A DNA stretch of 64,000 nucleotides from Motilibacter aurantiacus (GCF_011250645.1 NZ_JAANNO010000004.1:97344-161343), one strand, 5' to 3'. Counted from the first letter of the stretch, positions 29,752 through 39,378 are shown. Program-made: numbers and translations. The notes: a model not told the origin generated them from the sequence alone.

Positions 29752-30533
29752 CGGGACGTCCCTCCAGACGGAGTGGTGGTGCGGGATGGCGAGCCCCCAC
29801 GGACGTGGGGGCTGAGGTCGGAAGCAGCGGACGAGCCGCTGATGTGGGTCGTGCACACGTGCTCGCCGTGGGCGAGAGTGGCCAGCCGGCGCGCCGGCGC
29901 GCCGACGAGCCGGGCGAAGGACTCGGCCTCGGCGTCGCACAGCTGGGGGAACTGCGCGGCCACGCTCTGCACCGGGCAGTGGCCCTGGCAGAGCTGCGCG
30001 CCGCCCGCCGGCCCGGAGTGCACGCTGGCCGCGTAGCCGTCCGCGCTGAGGGCCGAGGCGAGGGCGCGCACCCGGTCCTCGACGTGGGGGCCGGCCGCGT
30101 CGACCGCGGAAGCGTAGCGGGACTCGATCTCCGCGGCGCGCGTCTGGGCGAAGGCCTCGACGGCCCGGTCGCCGCCGGTCGCTCCGAGGAACCGCAGCGC
30201 CGCGACGGCCAGGTCGTCGTACGCCGTCGTCATGGCGGCGTGCCCGCTGACCGTCAGCGCGAACTCCTTGGCCGGGCGGCCGCGCCGGCGGGGGCCGGCC
30301 ACGCGCTGCTCGCGCGTCTCCACCAGGCCCGCCTCGACGAGGGCGTCCAGGTGGCGGCGGACGGCGGTCGGCGTCAGCCCGAGCTGCTCGGCGAGCGCCG
30401 CGGCGGTCGTGGGGCCGCCCTCGAGGATCGCGCGGGCGACCCGGTCGCGGGTGCGAGCGTCCGGCCCCTGGGGTCCGGCAGCGTGCTGCTGCACAGGGGC
30501 AGAGCTCTCCGAAGTATCGGCCACGCTTTGCAC
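29748..30533 (-). CDS. sufR: SufR, Fe-S-sensing repressor of the suf operon
   Basis: 261 residues. An N-terminal winged-helix/ArsR-type HTH ([20 protein letters not shown]) is followed by a C-terminal sensor with Cys in [10 protein letters not shown] and QLCDAEAES, as in SufR proteins that carry a 4Fe-4S cluster and derepress suf when it is lost. It is the first gene of the operon. The proposed start is GTG 30533; an in-frame GTG at 30524 is an alternative. The probable operator covers the start region, implying autoregulation. Confidence 0.93.
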   Translation of the reverse strand: MQSVADTSESSAPVQQHAAGPQGPDARTRDRVARAILEGGPTTAAALAEQLGLTPTAVRRHLDALVEAGLVETREQRVAGPRRRGRPAKEFALTVSGHAAMTTAYDDLAVAALRFLGATGGDRAVEAFAQTRAAEIESRYASAVDAAGPHVEDRVRALASALSADGYAASVHSGPAGGAQLCQGHCPVQSVAAQFPQLCDAEAESFARLVGAPARRLATLAHGEHVCTTHISGSSAASDLSPHVRGGSPSRTTTPSGGTSR

Positions 30534-30544
30534 AACACAAGTGT
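30530..30544 (-). promoter_or_regulatory. probable SufR operator, ACACT-N5-TGTGC
   Basis: On the minus strand the 15-bp site reads ACACT, five bases, TGTGC. It differs by one base from the ACACT-N5-TGTGA motif I recall for Mycobacterium tuberculosis SufR. It overlaps the first codon of sufR and lies just downstream of a weak TATTTA -10-like hexamer (30554-30549), a position suited to repression. Confidence 0.65.
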
Positions 30545-30644
30545 GTCGTAAATAGCTTCCCGCTGCCGACAGCCGCGCGGTGGCCCTCGTCACGGAAGGC
30601 TGCCCTAACCGGAGCTGCGATCGCTGCCCAGGGTCAGTGGCACC

Positions 30645-30650
30645 TACCAT
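30645..30650 (+). promoter_or_regulatory. -10 element for leaderless ABC ATPase gene
   Basis: TACCAT, then seven bases, then GTG 30658. There is no Shine-Dalgarno, so a leaderless transcript is expected. Confidence 0.55.
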
Positions 30651-30657
30651 CGGATGC

Positions 30658-31584
30658 GTGCCCACCCCTGCCGCCGTCGAGGTCACCGACCTCGTCAAGC
30701 GGTACGCGTCGGTGCGCGCGGTGGACGGGCTGAGCCTGCGCGTGGAGCGCGGGACGGTCACCGCCGTGCTCGGGCCGAACGGCGCGGGCAAGACGACCAC
30801 GATCGAGACGTGCGAGGGCTACCGGCGCCCGGACGCGGGGCAGGTGCGCGTGCTCGGGCTGGACCCCGTGCGCGACGCGCGGCAGCTGCGGCCCCGGGTC
30901 GGCGTCATGCTCCAGGGCGGCGGGGTGCCGAACGCCGTGCGGCCCCTCGAGGTGCTGCGCCACGCCGCAGCCCTGCACGCGCACCCGCTCGACCCGCAGC
31001 TGCTCATCGAGCGGCTGGGCCTGCGCCCGGCGCTGGGGACGCCGTACCGCCGGCTCTCCGGCGGCCAGCAGCAGCGGCTGGCGCTGGCGCTCGCGGTCAT
31101 CGGCCGCCCCGAGCTGGTCTTCCTCGACGAGCCCACCGCCGGGCTGGACCCGCAGGCCCGGCACGCCACGTGGGACCTGGTCAACGACCTGCGCGCCGCC
31201 GGGGTCACCGTGGTCCTCACCACGCACCTGCTCGACGAGGCCGAGCGGCTCGCGGACATGGTCCACGTCATCGACGCCGGGCGGGTCGTCGCGTCCGGCA
31301 CCCCGGCCGAGCTGACGGCCCGCGGCCCGGACGAGTCGCTGACCTTCGACGCCCGGCCCGGCCTCGACCTCGCGGACCTGCTGCTCGCGCTGCCGGAGGG
31401 CGCCTCCGCGGTGGAGGCGCTGCCGGGCCGCTACCGGGTGGCCGGCCCCATGACGCCGCAGACCCTGGCGACGGTCACCGCGTGGTGCGCCGCCCACGGG
31501 GTGATGCCGGAGGGGCTGTCGGTGGGACGCCGCACACTGGAGGACGTGTTCCTCGACGTCACCGGCCGGGAGCTGCGCGCGTGA
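30658..31584 (+). CDS. ABC transporter ATP-binding protein (drug/ABC-2 type)
   Basis: 308 residues: Walker A GPNGAGKTT, signature LSGGQQQRLALAL, Walker B LVFLDEPTAGLD, and a C-terminal extension (about 220-308) typical of DrrA-like ATPases. It pairs with the downstream permease, whose start overlaps its stop (GTGA). The start is GTG 30658, read as leaderless. It is divergent from the suf operon and precedes heme A synthase. The substrate is unknown; this gene order near ctaA and suf recurs in actinobacteria in my recollection. Confidence 0.93.
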   Translation: MPTPAAVEVTDLVKRYASVRAVDGLSLRVERGTVTAVLGPNGAGKTTTIETCEGYRRPDAGQVRVLGLDPVRDARQLRPRVGVMLQGGGVPNAVRPLEVLRHAAALHAHPLDPQLLIERLGLRPALGTPYRRLSGGQQQRLALALAVIGRPELVFLDEPTAGLDPQARHATWDLVNDLRAAGVTVVLTTHLLDEAERLADMVHVIDAGRVVASGTPAELTARGPDESLTFDARPGLDLADLLLALPEGASAVEALPGRYRVAGPMTPQTLATVTAWCAAHGVMPEGLSVGRRTLEDVFLDVTGRELRA

Positions 31585-32390
31585 CGGCCGTCCCCTCGGC
31601 CGCGACGGCCCCGCTGAGCGGCGCGGCGTCCGCGTTCGCACCGCGCCCGGGAGCGGCGCCGGCGCGCCGCATGGTGCTCGCCCAGGCGGCCTTCGAGCTC
31701 AAGATGCTGCTGCGCAACGGCGAGCAGCTGCTGCTCACCATGGTCATCCCCGCGCTGCTGCTCGTCGTCGGGGCGACCGTGGACGTCGGCGACCTCGACC
31801 CCGGCACGCGACGGGTCGACGCGATCACGCCCGGGGTGCTGGCGCTCGCGGTGATGTCGATCGCCTTCACCGGCCAGGCGATCGCGACGGGCTTCGAGCG
31901 CCGCTACGGCGTGCTCAAGCGGCTCGGCTCCACCCCGTTGCCCCGGTGGGCCCTGCTGACGGCCAAGGCCCTGGCCGTCCTCGCGGTCGAGGCGCTCCAG
32001 GTCGTCCTGCTGGGCGGCACCGCGCTCCTGCTCGGCTGGCACCCGCACGGCAACCCTGCCGCCGTCGTCGTCCTCCTCGTCGCCGCGACCGCCGCCTTCA
32101 CCGCGCTCGCCCTGCTCATGGCCGGGACCCTGCGCGCCGAGGCCACCCTTGCCGGCGCCAACCTCGTCTGGGTGCTGCTGCTGCTGGCCGGCGGCGTCGT
32201 CGTCCCGCTCTCGGACTATCCCGCGGCCGCCGCCGGCGTGTTCGAGCTGCTGCCGCTCGCCGCGCTCTCGGAGGGGCTTCGAGCAGTGCTCGAGCACGAC
32301 GCGGCCCTCCCCCTCAAGGACGTCCTGGTGCTGCTGGCCTGGGCGACCGGCGCCGGCGCCCTCGCCGCCCGCTTCTTCCGCTGGGAGTGA
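31581..32390 (+). CDS. ABC-2 type transporter permease
   Basis: 269 residues, about six hydrophobic helices after a short cytoplasmic N-terminus (ELKMLLRNGEQLLL then the first helix), typical of ABC-2 permeases. It is translated from GTG 31581 overlapping the ATPase stop. It forms the membrane channel for the upstream ATPase. Confidence 0.92.
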   Translation: MTAVPSAATAPLSGAASAFAPRPGAAPARRMVLAQAAFELKMLLRNGEQLLLTMVIPALLLVVGATVDVGDLDPGTRRVDAITPGVLALAVMSIAFTGQAIATGFERRYGVLKRLGSTPLPRWALLTAKALAVLAVEALQVVLLGGTALLLGWHPHGNPAAVVVLLVAATAAFTALALLMAGTLRAEATLAGANLVWVLLLLAGGVVVPLSDYPAAAAGVFELLPLAALSEGLRAVLEHDAALPLKDVLVLLAWATGAGALAARFFRWE

Positions 32391-32434
32391 TCCTCGCGAC
32401 GCCGTTCGGCGACGCCCCCCACCCGCCTGCGGCT

Positions 32435-32440
32435 TACCCT
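32435..32440 (+). promoter_or_regulatory. -10 element for leaderless heme A synthase gene
   Basis: TACCCT, then seven bases, then GTG 32448, the same geometry as at 30645 and 23831. Confidence 0.55.
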
Positions 32441-32447
32441 TGACGGC

Positions 32448-33416
32448 GTGCCCGACCTGCTCCGCCGTGCCCCGTTGATCGGGAACCCGACCTGGCGCAC
32501 GGTGCGCCTGCTGGCCTGGGCCTCCGTCGTCGCGAACGTCGTCATCGTCGTCACCGGCGGCGCGGTCCGACTCACGGCCAGCGGCCTCGGGTGCCCCACC
32601 TGGCCCAAGTGCGGCGAGGAGTCGTACGTCACCCACGGCGAGCTGGGCATCCACGGCGCCATCGAGTTCGGCAACCGGCTGCTGACGTTCGTGCTCGCGT
32701 TCGTCGCGGTCCTGACGCTGATCGCAGCCGTCCGCGCCCGCCCCCGGCGCAGCGGCCCGGTCCGGATCGCGCTCGCGCTCTTCCTCGGCATCCCGCTGCA
32801 GGCCGTCATCGGCGGCATCACGGTCCTCACGAAGCTCAACCCGTGGGTCGTGATGCTGCACTTCCTGCTCTCCATGGTGCTGGTCGGCCTGGCCACCCTG
32901 CTCGTCCAGCGGGCCGACGAGGGCGACGGCCCCGCTCGGCTCGTCGTGCACCCGATGCTGCACCGTCTCGGGCTGGCCATCCTCGCGGTCACGGCGGCCG
33001 TGCTCTACCTGGGCACGGTCGTCACCGGCAGCGGCCCGCACGCCGGGGACCTGGACGCCAAGCGCACCGGGCTCGACCCCGACCGGATGAGCCAGCTGCA
33101 CGCGGACGGCGTGTTCCTCATGGTCGGGCTGACGCTGGCGATGGTCTTCGCGCTCGCCGCGGTGAGCGCGCCGCCGAGCGCCCGCCGCGCCGCGCTCGTG
33201 CTGCTCGGGGTCGAGCTGGGCCAGGGCGTCATCGGCTTCGTCCAGTTCTTCACCGGGCTCCCCGAGGTCCTCGTGGCGCTGCACATGCTCGGGGCCGGCG
33301 TCACGGTCGTCGCCGCCGTGCGCCTCGTGCTCGCGCTGCGCGTCCGGGCGGCCGAGCTGCCCGTCCCGCGCCGTCCCGCCGCCGCGTCCGTCCCCTCGTC
33401 CGCCGCCGCGTCCTGA
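32448..33416 (+). CDS. ctaA: heme A synthase (COX15/CtaA)
   Basis: 322 residues with eight predicted membrane helices. It oxidises heme O to heme A for cytochrome c oxidase. Conserved histidines lie in IHGAIEFGNR, MLHFLLSM, QLHADGVF and ALHMLGAG, as expected for the two heme sites, and VVTGGAVRLTASGLGCPTWP is the family N-terminal signature with a Cys pair downstream. It works with heme O synthase at 38304-39335. The start is GTG 32448, leaderless. Confidence 0.95.
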   Translation: MPDLLRRAPLIGNPTWRTVRLLAWASVVANVVIVVTGGAVRLTASGLGCPTWPKCGEESYVTHGELGIHGAIEFGNRLLTFVLAFVAVLTLIAAVRARPRRSGPVRIALALFLGIPLQAVIGGITVLTKLNPWVVMLHFLLSMVLVGLATLLVQRADEGDGPARLVVHPMLHRLGLAILAVTAAVLYLGTVVTGSGPHAGDLDAKRTGLDPDRMSQLHADGVFLMVGLTLAMVFALAAVSAPPSARRAALVLLGVELGQGVIGFVQFFTGLPEVLVALHMLGAGVTVVAAVRLVLALRVRAAELPVPRRPAAASVPSSAAAS

Positions 33417-33435
33417 CCGCCCCCGAGGAGCATCC

Positions 33436-34458
33436 GTGCGCGCCATCGCCTACACCCGCAGCGGCGGGCCCGAGGTCCTCGAGCTGACCGACCGGCCGCT
33501 GCCCGAGCCCGGGCCGGGCGAGGTCCGGGTCCGGGTCCACTACTCCGGGGTCAACCCCACCGACTGGAAGGCGCGCGAGGCCGGCGGCCCCGGCCAGCCG
33601 CTGAAGTTCGCGTCCGTGGTCCCCCACCAGGACGGCTCCGGGGTGGTCGACCGGTCCGGGAGCGGCACGTCCCTCGAGCCCGGCCAGCGGGTGTGGCTCT
33701 GGGAGGCGGCGTGGCAGCGGGCCGACGGCACCGCCCAGGAGCACGTCGTGCTCCCCGAGCGGCAGGCCGTCCCGCTCCCGGACTCGGCGGGGCTCACGCT
33801 CGGCGCGAGCCTCGGCATCCCCGCGATGACGGCCCACCGCTGCCTCACCCTGGGCGACGGGCTGCCCGGCCGGCTCGCCCCCGGCGCGCTCGACGGGCGC
33901 ACCGTGCTCGTCCAGGGCGGCGCCGGCGCGGTCGGCAACGCCGCGATCCAGCTCGCCCGCTGGGCCGGCGCCCGGGTCCTCACGACGGTGAGCAGCCCGC
34001 AGAAGGCACGGCTCGCCTCAGCGGCCGGCGCGCACGAGACCGTGGACTACCGCCGCCACGACGCGGCGACGCTGCTGCGCACCCTGGCCCCCGAGGGCGT
34101 GGACACGGTGGTCGAGGTCGCCCCGGCGGCCAATGCCGCGCTCGACCGCGCGGTGCTGGCCCGCCACGCGACGGTGGCGATCTACGCCAACGACGGCGGC
34201 AACGAGCTGGCGCTACCCGCCCCCGAGCTGCTGTCGTCGAACAGCCGCTGGCAGTTCGTCCTCGTCTACACCATGCCCGAGGCCGCCAAGCTCGACGCCG
34301 TCGCTGCGATCGGAGCGGCCGTCGCGGACGGTGCGCTGCAGGCCGGCGAGCACGCCGGGCTTCCGCTCCACGTGTTCCCGCTGGCAGCGACCGCGCAGGC
34401 TCACGAGGCCGTGCGCAACGGCACGGTCGGCAAGGTGCTGGTCGACGTCAACGCCTGA
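33436..34458 (+). CDS. NADPH:quinone reductase-like, zinc-independent MDR family
   Basis: 340 residues of the medium-chain dehydrogenase/reductase superfamily, quinone oxidoreductase branch. It has GVNPTDWKAREAG near the N-terminus and the Rossmann motif VQGGAGAVGNAAIQLA at about 157, and lacks zinc-ligand cysteines. It likely reduces quinones or enones with NADPH. The start is GTG 33436, with GAGGAG five bases upstream. Its last 58 bases overlap the convergent histidine kinase gene. Confidence 0.9.
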   Translation: MRAIAYTRSGGPEVLELTDRPLPEPGPGEVRVRVHYSGVNPTDWKAREAGGPGQPLKFASVVPHQDGSGVVDRSGSGTSLEPGQRVWLWEAAWQRADGTAQEHVVLPERQAVPLPDSAGLTLGASLGIPAMTAHRCLTLGDGLPGRLAPGALDGRTVLVQGGAGAVGNAAIQLARWAGARVLTTVSSPQKARLASAAGAHETVDYRRHDAATLLRTLAPEGVDTVVEVAPAANAALDRAVLARHATVAIYANDGGNELALPAPELLSSNSRWQFVLVYTMPEAAKLDAVAAIGAAVADGALQAGEHAGLPLHVFPLAATAQAHEAVRNGTVGKVLVDVNA

Positions 34459-37331
34459 GCGGGCGCGGCCGGCAGGGTGAAGGCGAAGACCGAGCCGCCG
34501 GCGTCGGCGGGGCGTACCCAGATGCGGCCGCCGTGCCGCTCGACGATCCGCTGACAGGTCGCCAGGCCGATGCCGGTGCCGTCGTAGCCCCGGCGCGTCT
34601 CGCGGTGGAACATCCGGAAGATCCGCTCGGTGGCGTCCGGCGGGACGCCGATGCCGTTGTCCGCGACGCTGATCACCCACCCGCCGCCCTCCGCGGGCTC
34701 GGCGCTGACCGTGACGCGCGGAGACACGCCGGGCACCACGTACTTCACGGCGTTCCCGACGAGGTTGGCCAGCACCTGCCGGAGCAGGGCGCGGTGGGCG
34801 TACACCTCGCCGAGCTGGCCGGCGCGCACGGTGCCACCGGTCCGGGCCAGCGTCGGCCCGAGGTCGGCCACCACGTCCGCCACGAGGTCCGCGAGGTCGA
34901 CCGGCGAGAGCCGCAACGGCTCGCTGCCCGCGCGCGCGTACGTCAGCAGGTCGTCGATGAGCGTGCGCATCCGGTCGGCGTTGCGCCGCACCGCGTCGAG
35001 GGCCTGGACGCCCTCGGGCGGGAGCGAGCCCCCGCACAGGTCGAAGAGCAGCTCGCTGTAGCCGGAGATCGACGTGAGCGGGTTCTTCAGGTCGTGCGCG
35101 ACCGCGGCGGTGAAGCGGTCCAGCTCGGCGTTGGTGCGGGCCAGGGCGTCGTTGAGCCCGGACAGCTCGGCGTTGGCCCGGCGCAGCTCCTCGCGGGCGC
35201 GACGGCGGGCGGTGACGTCCTCGACCTGCGTGACCGTGTAGAGCGGGGCACCCTCTTCGTCGCGGACCACCGCGACGTTGACCGAGACCCAGACGGCCTC
35301 GCCGTCGGCGCGGACGTACCGCTTCTCCAGACGGACGCGCTCCTGCTCGCCGCTCATCAGCAGCCTGCCCCACTCGGCGTCCTGGGCGCGGTCGTCCGGG
35401 TGGGTGATGTCCGCGACGGTGAGCTGCAGCAGTGTGCTCCGGCTCATCCCGAGCATGCGGCAGAGCGCGGGGTTGACGTCGAGCAGCCGCCCGAAGCCGA
35501 CGGAGTGCAGGTCGGCCATCTGCACCCCGGTCGGCGCGTTGACGAACGAGAGCCGGAACCGCTGCTCGGCCTCGCGCAGGGCCGCAGCGGTGCGCCGCTC
35601 CTCGGTGACGTCGCGGTGCGCGCTGATGGTGCCGGTCAGCCGGCCCTGCTCGTCGCGCAAGGCGACGACCACCGCCTCGGCGACTCCCGCCGGGCGCCCC
35701 CGCCGGGCGAACGGGAAGTCCCCGCGCCACTCCCCGTCGCGGCGCAGCGCGTCGGCCACCCCGGCGAGGGCGGCCTGCCCGGGGGACGCCTCGCCCGGCC
35801 GCCGGCCCAGCAGGTCCGCTCGCGTGAAGCCGGTCATGTGCTCGGCCGCCGCGTTGCAGTCCAGCACGGTGCCCGTGGCGTCGGTGATGAAGACGGCGTC
35901 CGTGATCGCCGAGAACACGACCGCCTGCCGTTCCAGCTCGGCCTCGGCTCGCGTGCGGTCGGTCACGTCGGAGAAGACGGCGACGGCGCCGTGCAGCTGG
36001 CCCGACCGGAGCGGGTGCGCGCTGACCCGGAGCACGCGCGCACCGCCGCGTGCCGCCTCGTGCACCAGCAGGTCGACGTCGTCGCACGACTGCCCGGCGA
36101 GGGCGCGCCCGAGGGGCAGCTCCTCGGCGGGCAGCTGGGTCGCCCCGTCGGCGGTGAGGGTCTCGTAGTGCTCGTGCCAGGTCTGCAGCGGGAGGCCCGT
36201 GCCGGGCGTGCCGAGCATCGCGCGGGCCGCACGGTTGTGGACCAGGTAGCGGCCGTCGCCGTCGATGACCGACACGCCGTCGCTGATGCTCTCGAGGACG
36301 TCATGGAGCAGGTCGGCCTGCCGGCGTGACTGCCGCTCCGCCGCCTGCAGCTCCTCCGTGACGGCCTGCCAACGGGCCAGCGCCCGCTCGCGGGCCACGG
36401 CCAGGGCGAGCACCAGCGCTGCGAGCAGCACCGTTGCGACACCACCGCCGGCCCCCACCACCACGTCGAGCGGGACCAGGCCGGAGGACGGGGCAGGCGC
36501 GGGCGAGGCGGCCACGGTGAGGGACCAGGTGCGGTCGACCACCGGCACCTGCACGCTGCGGCGTACCGCGCCGGGCGCGATCTCGCCGTGCCGGGGGGCG
36601 TCGCCCGGCCCGCGGGAGACCACCGTCGCGACCGCCACGGGGTGGCCGGAGGAGTCCGACGCCGTGAGCATCACCGCGCCCACGGGGCCGGAAGCGTCCC
36701 CGAGCAGCGCGCGGACCAGGTCGTCGCCCCGCAGGCTCAGGATCACCCAGCCGCGGAAGCGCTGCCCGTCCGTGACCACCGGTGCAGCGAGGACGACGGC
36801 GAGCTGGCGGCGCTCAGCGGCGAGGGACCGGTCGCGCGGGAGCACCAGCGGGCTCGACACGGCCGGCCGGCCCGACGCGCGGGCGCGCACCAGCACCGCG
36901 GCCAGCTCGGGGACCGTCGAGGCGTCCCACCCGGTGGGGACCGTCCGGCCGTCGAGCGCGTGCGCCAGCACCACCGTGTCGGCATTGCCGCGCGGCTCGA
37001 CGTACGCGGTGCCGGCGGCACCGGGAAGGCGCGCGGCGGCCAGGGAGGAGCTCAGCGAGTCGAAGTACACCGGGTCGGGCGCGGTGCTGCGCGTGGACAG
37101 CGCGGCCGCCGCCTGCCGCACCGCGTCGGCGTAGCGGCGGGCCTCCGCCGTCAGGGCGGTCTGCGCCGCGGCCAGGGGGCGCTCGAGCCCTCGGACGGCC
37201 GCGTCGCGCTCGGCGCCCCGGGCGAGCAGCGCCGCGGGCAGGACGAGCGCGGCACCGACGAGCAGGACGGCCAGCGCCAGCAGCGGAGCCCGCCGGCGCG
37301 GCCCGGGGGGACGGCGCGTCGCGGGGCTCAC
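34401..37331 (-). CDS. membrane histidine kinase with extracellular (CHASE-like) and three PAS domains
   Basis: 976 residues. Helix 1 (about 15-38) and helix 2 (about 290-318) flank an extracellular region of about 250 residues resembling a CHASE domain. Three PAS/PAC modules follow (about 345-715), then HisKA with His746 (VAHDLKNPLTS) and HATPase with NLVGNAVKY, DNGIGVP and GTGIGLATC. It probably senses an external ligand plus internal signals. No response regulator gene is adjacent, so it is an orphan. The start is GTG 37331 with only a weak GGGTGG upstream. The last 58 bp overlap the quinone reductase gene. Confidence 0.88.
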   Translation of the reverse strand: MSPATRRPPGPRRRAPLLALAVLLVGAALVLPAALLARGAERDAAVRGLERPLAAAQTALTAEARRYADAVRQAAAALSTRSTAPDPVYFDSLSSSLAAARLPGAAGTAYVEPRGNADTVVLAHALDGRTVPTGWDASTVPELAAVLVRARASGRPAVSSPLVLPRDRSLAAERRQLAVVLAAPVVTDGQRFRGWVILSLRGDDLVRALLGDASGPVGAVMLTASDSSGHPVAVATVVSRGPGDAPRHGEIAPGAVRRSVQVPVVDRTWSLTVAASPAPAPSSGLVPLDVVVGAGGGVATVLLAALVLALAVARERALARWQAVTEELQAAERQSRRQADLLHDVLESISDGVSVIDGDGRYLVHNRAARAMLGTPGTGLPLQTWHEHYETLTADGATQLPAEELPLGRALAGQSCDDVDLLVHEAARGGARVLRVSAHPLRSGQLHGAVAVFSDVTDRTRAEAELERQAVVFSAITDAVFITDATGTVLDCNAAAEHMTGFTRADLLGRRPGEASPGQAALAGVADALRRDGEWRGDFPFARRGRPAGVAEAVVVALRDEQGRLTGTISAHRDVTEERRTAAALREAEQRFRLSFVNAPTGVQMADLHSVGFGRLLDVNPALCRMLGMSRSTLLQLTVADITHPDDRAQDAEWGRLLMSGEQERVRLEKRYVRADGEAVWVSVNVAVVRDEEGAPLYTVTQVEDVTARRRAREELRRANAELSGLNDALARTNAELDRFTAAVAHDLKNPLTSISGYSELLFDLCGGSLPPEGVQALDAVRRNADRMRTLIDDLLTYARAGSEPLRLSPVDLADLVADVVADLGPTLARTGGTVRAGQLGEVYAHRALLRQVLANLVGNAVKYVVPGVSPRVTVSAEPAEGGGWVISVADNGIGVPPDATERIFRMFHRETRRGYDGTGIGLATCQRIVERHGGRIWVRPADAGGSVFAFTLPAAPAQALTSTSTLPTVPLRTAS

Positions 37332-37380
37332 GAGCCACCCATCGGCCGGTTCGGCCCCGGGCCTGAGCCGGTCGACGCGG

Positions 37381-38217
37381 TCAGTGCCGCGTGCGTCCCG
37401 GCAGCGGGGCCGGCAACGGCGGCGGGGTGCCCGGGGCCCGGCCGTCGGCGGGGAACGCGGCCCGCGCCGTCGTGCCCACGCCCGGCTCACTGACGAGGTC
37501 GAGGGCCCCGCCGTGGGCGCGGGCCACCTCCCGGGCCACGGCCAGGCCCAGCCCCGCGCCCTGCGGGCCGTGCAGCCGGGGCGCGCTGCCCGAGACGAAG
37601 CGGCCCAGCACGCGGTCGCGCTCGGCGGGGGGGATGCCCACGCCGGTGTCGGCGACGTCGATGACGGCCCAGCCCTCGACGACGCGCGCCTCGAGCCGGA
37701 CGGCGCCCCCGCTCGAGGTGAAGCCAACGGCGTTGCACACCAGTGCCTCGACCATGCGGACGAGGCGGGCACGGTCCCCGCGAGCCGGCGTCCGGGTCCC
37801 GGCCACCACGGCCAACGTGATACCGGCCCGGGCGGCCGCCTCCGCGCGCGCGGCCGCTGCGTCCTCCGCCACGTCGGTGAGGTCCACGGGGCCGCAGTCC
37901 AGGGCCAGCTGCCCGTCCCCCGCCCCGGCACCGGCGACCAGCAGCAGGTCCTCCACCAGTCGCAGCAGCCGCTTGGCGCCCGCCTCCGCGGTGTGGGCGG
38001 CCTCCGCCTGCGGCGGGGTCAGTGGCCCGGCCACCCCGTCGAGCAGCAGCTCCAGGTGGCCCAGGGTCGAGGTCAGTGGCGTGCGCAGCTCGTGGGACAT
38101 GAGCGCGAGGAACGCGTCCCGCGCGTCCGCCTGGTCCGGCCCGGGCAGCGCGCGTCCGGCGTCCTGACCGGGCGCGTCGGGGAGCGCCCGGCCGTGCTGC
38201 GCGCGGTAGCCGGTCAT
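37381..38217 (-). CDS. soluble histidine kinase without sensor domain
   Basis: 278 residues, only a dimerisation/phosphoacceptor domain (His42 in SHELRTPLTS) and an ATPase domain (EALVCNAVGF, DTGVGIP, GAGLGLAVA). There is no membrane helix or sensor. It lies 49 bp upstream of the large PAS kinase on the same strand and may act with it, for example as a hetero-partner, which is inference. The start is ATG 38217 with AAGGG upstream. No regulator is nearby. Confidence 0.88.
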   Translation of the reverse strand: MTGYRAQHGRALPDAPGQDAGRALPGPDQADARDAFLALMSHELRTPLTSTLGHLELLLDGVAGPLTPPQAEAAHTAEAGAKRLLRLVEDLLLVAGAGAGDGQLALDCGPVDLTDVAEDAAAARAEAAARAGITLAVVAGTRTPARGDRARLVRMVEALVCNAVGFTSSGGAVRLEARVVEGWAVIDVADTGVGIPPAERDRVLGRFVSGSAPRLHGPQGAGLGLAVAREVARAHGGALDLVSEPGVGTTARAAFPADGRAPGTPPPLPAPLPGRTRH

Positions 38218-38303
38218 GACGCACCCTTCGGTCGCGTCCTATCCCGCCGAAGGCATCGAGCCGTGGATCACCCGAGTGCCGCAGCCGCGCGAGGCCGGGC
38301 CGC

Positions 38304-39335
38304 TCAGTGGAGCAGCGGGTCGATCGCCACGGCGAGGAAGAGCAGTGACAGGTAGCTGATGGAGCCGTGGAAGAGCCGCATCGGCTTCAGGCCGGCACCG
38401 CGCGCTCCCGACCTGGCCCGGCGCAGCAGCCGGTGCGCCTCGGCGAGGAACGCCGCACCCAGTGCGAGGGCGGCCGCCGCGTAGACCCAGCCCGTGCCCG
38501 CGACCGGCCAGAGCAGCAGGCTGCAGGCCACCATCGCCCAGGAGTAGGCGACGACCTGCCGCGCGACCGTCACGTCGGAGGCGACGACGGGCAGCATCGG
38601 CACCCCGGCCGCGGCGTAGTCCTCGCGGAAGCGCATCGCCAGCGGCCAATAGTGCGGCGGGGTCCAGAGGAAGATCACCCCGAACAGCACGACCGGGGCC
38701 CAGGACAGCGACCCGGTGACCACCGCCCAGCCGATGAGGACGGGCATGCAGCCCGCCGCGCCGCCCCAGACGATGTTCTGCGGAGTGCGCCGCTTGAGCA
38801 GCAAGGTGTAGACGAGCACGTAGAACGCGATGGTGGCGAGCGTCAGGCCGGCGGCGAGCAGGTTGGTCAATGCGGCGAACAGCCCGACGGAGACCACGCC
38901 GAGCCCGAGGCCGAACACCAGAGCCTGTCGCGGCGTCACCGCCCCGGTCACCAGCGGCCGGCGCTCCGTGCGGTGCATGACCGCGTCGATGTCGCGGTCG
39001 ATGTAGCAGTTGAGAGCGTTCGCGCTCCCGGCGGCGAGCGTGCCCCCCACCAGCGTGACGAGCACGTCGCGCAGCGAGGGAACCCCGCCCGCGGCCAGGA
39101 TCATCGTCGGCACGGTGGCGACGAGCAGGAGCTCGACCACACGCAGCTTCATGAGCGCGATGTACGCCCGCAGCTGCGCCGCCAGGCCACGGCGGCTCGC
39201 GGCCCCCGTCCCGGTCGTCAGGGATGCCCCGGTCGTCGCAGCGGTCGCTGACGTCGCGGAGTCCAGACCTGCCCGCGGAGCCGCGAGAGCGTGCGGACGC
39301 GGGTCGACTGCCGTCACTGGCACCTCGTCGAGCAT
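38304..39335 (-). CDS. ctaB: heme O synthase (protoheme IX farnesyltransferase)
   Basis: 343 residues, UbiA-family prenyltransferase with about eight or nine helices. It attaches farnesyl to heme B. The Asp-rich motif [19 protein letters not shown] and the second motif [14 protein letters not shown] are intact. The N-terminal ~50 residues are Ala/Thr-rich and disordered-looking. The chosen start is ATG 39335; the ribosome site is weak and GTG 39317 is an alternative. A TAGGCT -10 at 39378-39373 supports a start near here. It is divergent from tkt, the usual actinobacterial arrangement. Confidence 0.93.
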   Translation of the reverse strand: MLDEVPVTAVDPRPHALAAPRAGLDSATSATAATTGASLTTGTGAASRRGLAAQLRAYIALMKLRVVELLLVATVPTMILAAGGVPSLRDVLVTLVGGTLAAGSANALNCYIDRDIDAVMHRTERRPLVTGAVTPRQALVFGLGLGVVSVGLFAALTNLLAAGLTLATIAFYVLVYTLLLKRRTPQNIVWGGAAGCMPVLIGWAVVTGSLSWAPVVLFGVIFLWTPPHYWPLAMRFREDYAAAGVPMLPVVASDVTVARQVVAYSWAMVACSLLLWPVAGTGWVYAAAALALGAAFLAEAHRLLRRARSGARGAGLKPMRLFHGSISYLSLLFLAVAIDPLLH

Positions 39336-39372
39336 GGGGAGCACCGCCTGCAACGGCGCGCGGACGGGAGTC

Positions 39373-39378
39373 AGCCTA
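39373..39378 (-). promoter_or_regulatory. possible -10 for ctaB
   Basis: TAGGCT on the minus strand, about 37 bp before ATG 39335, in the 281-bp gap between the divergent ctaB and tkt. Confidence 0.4.
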
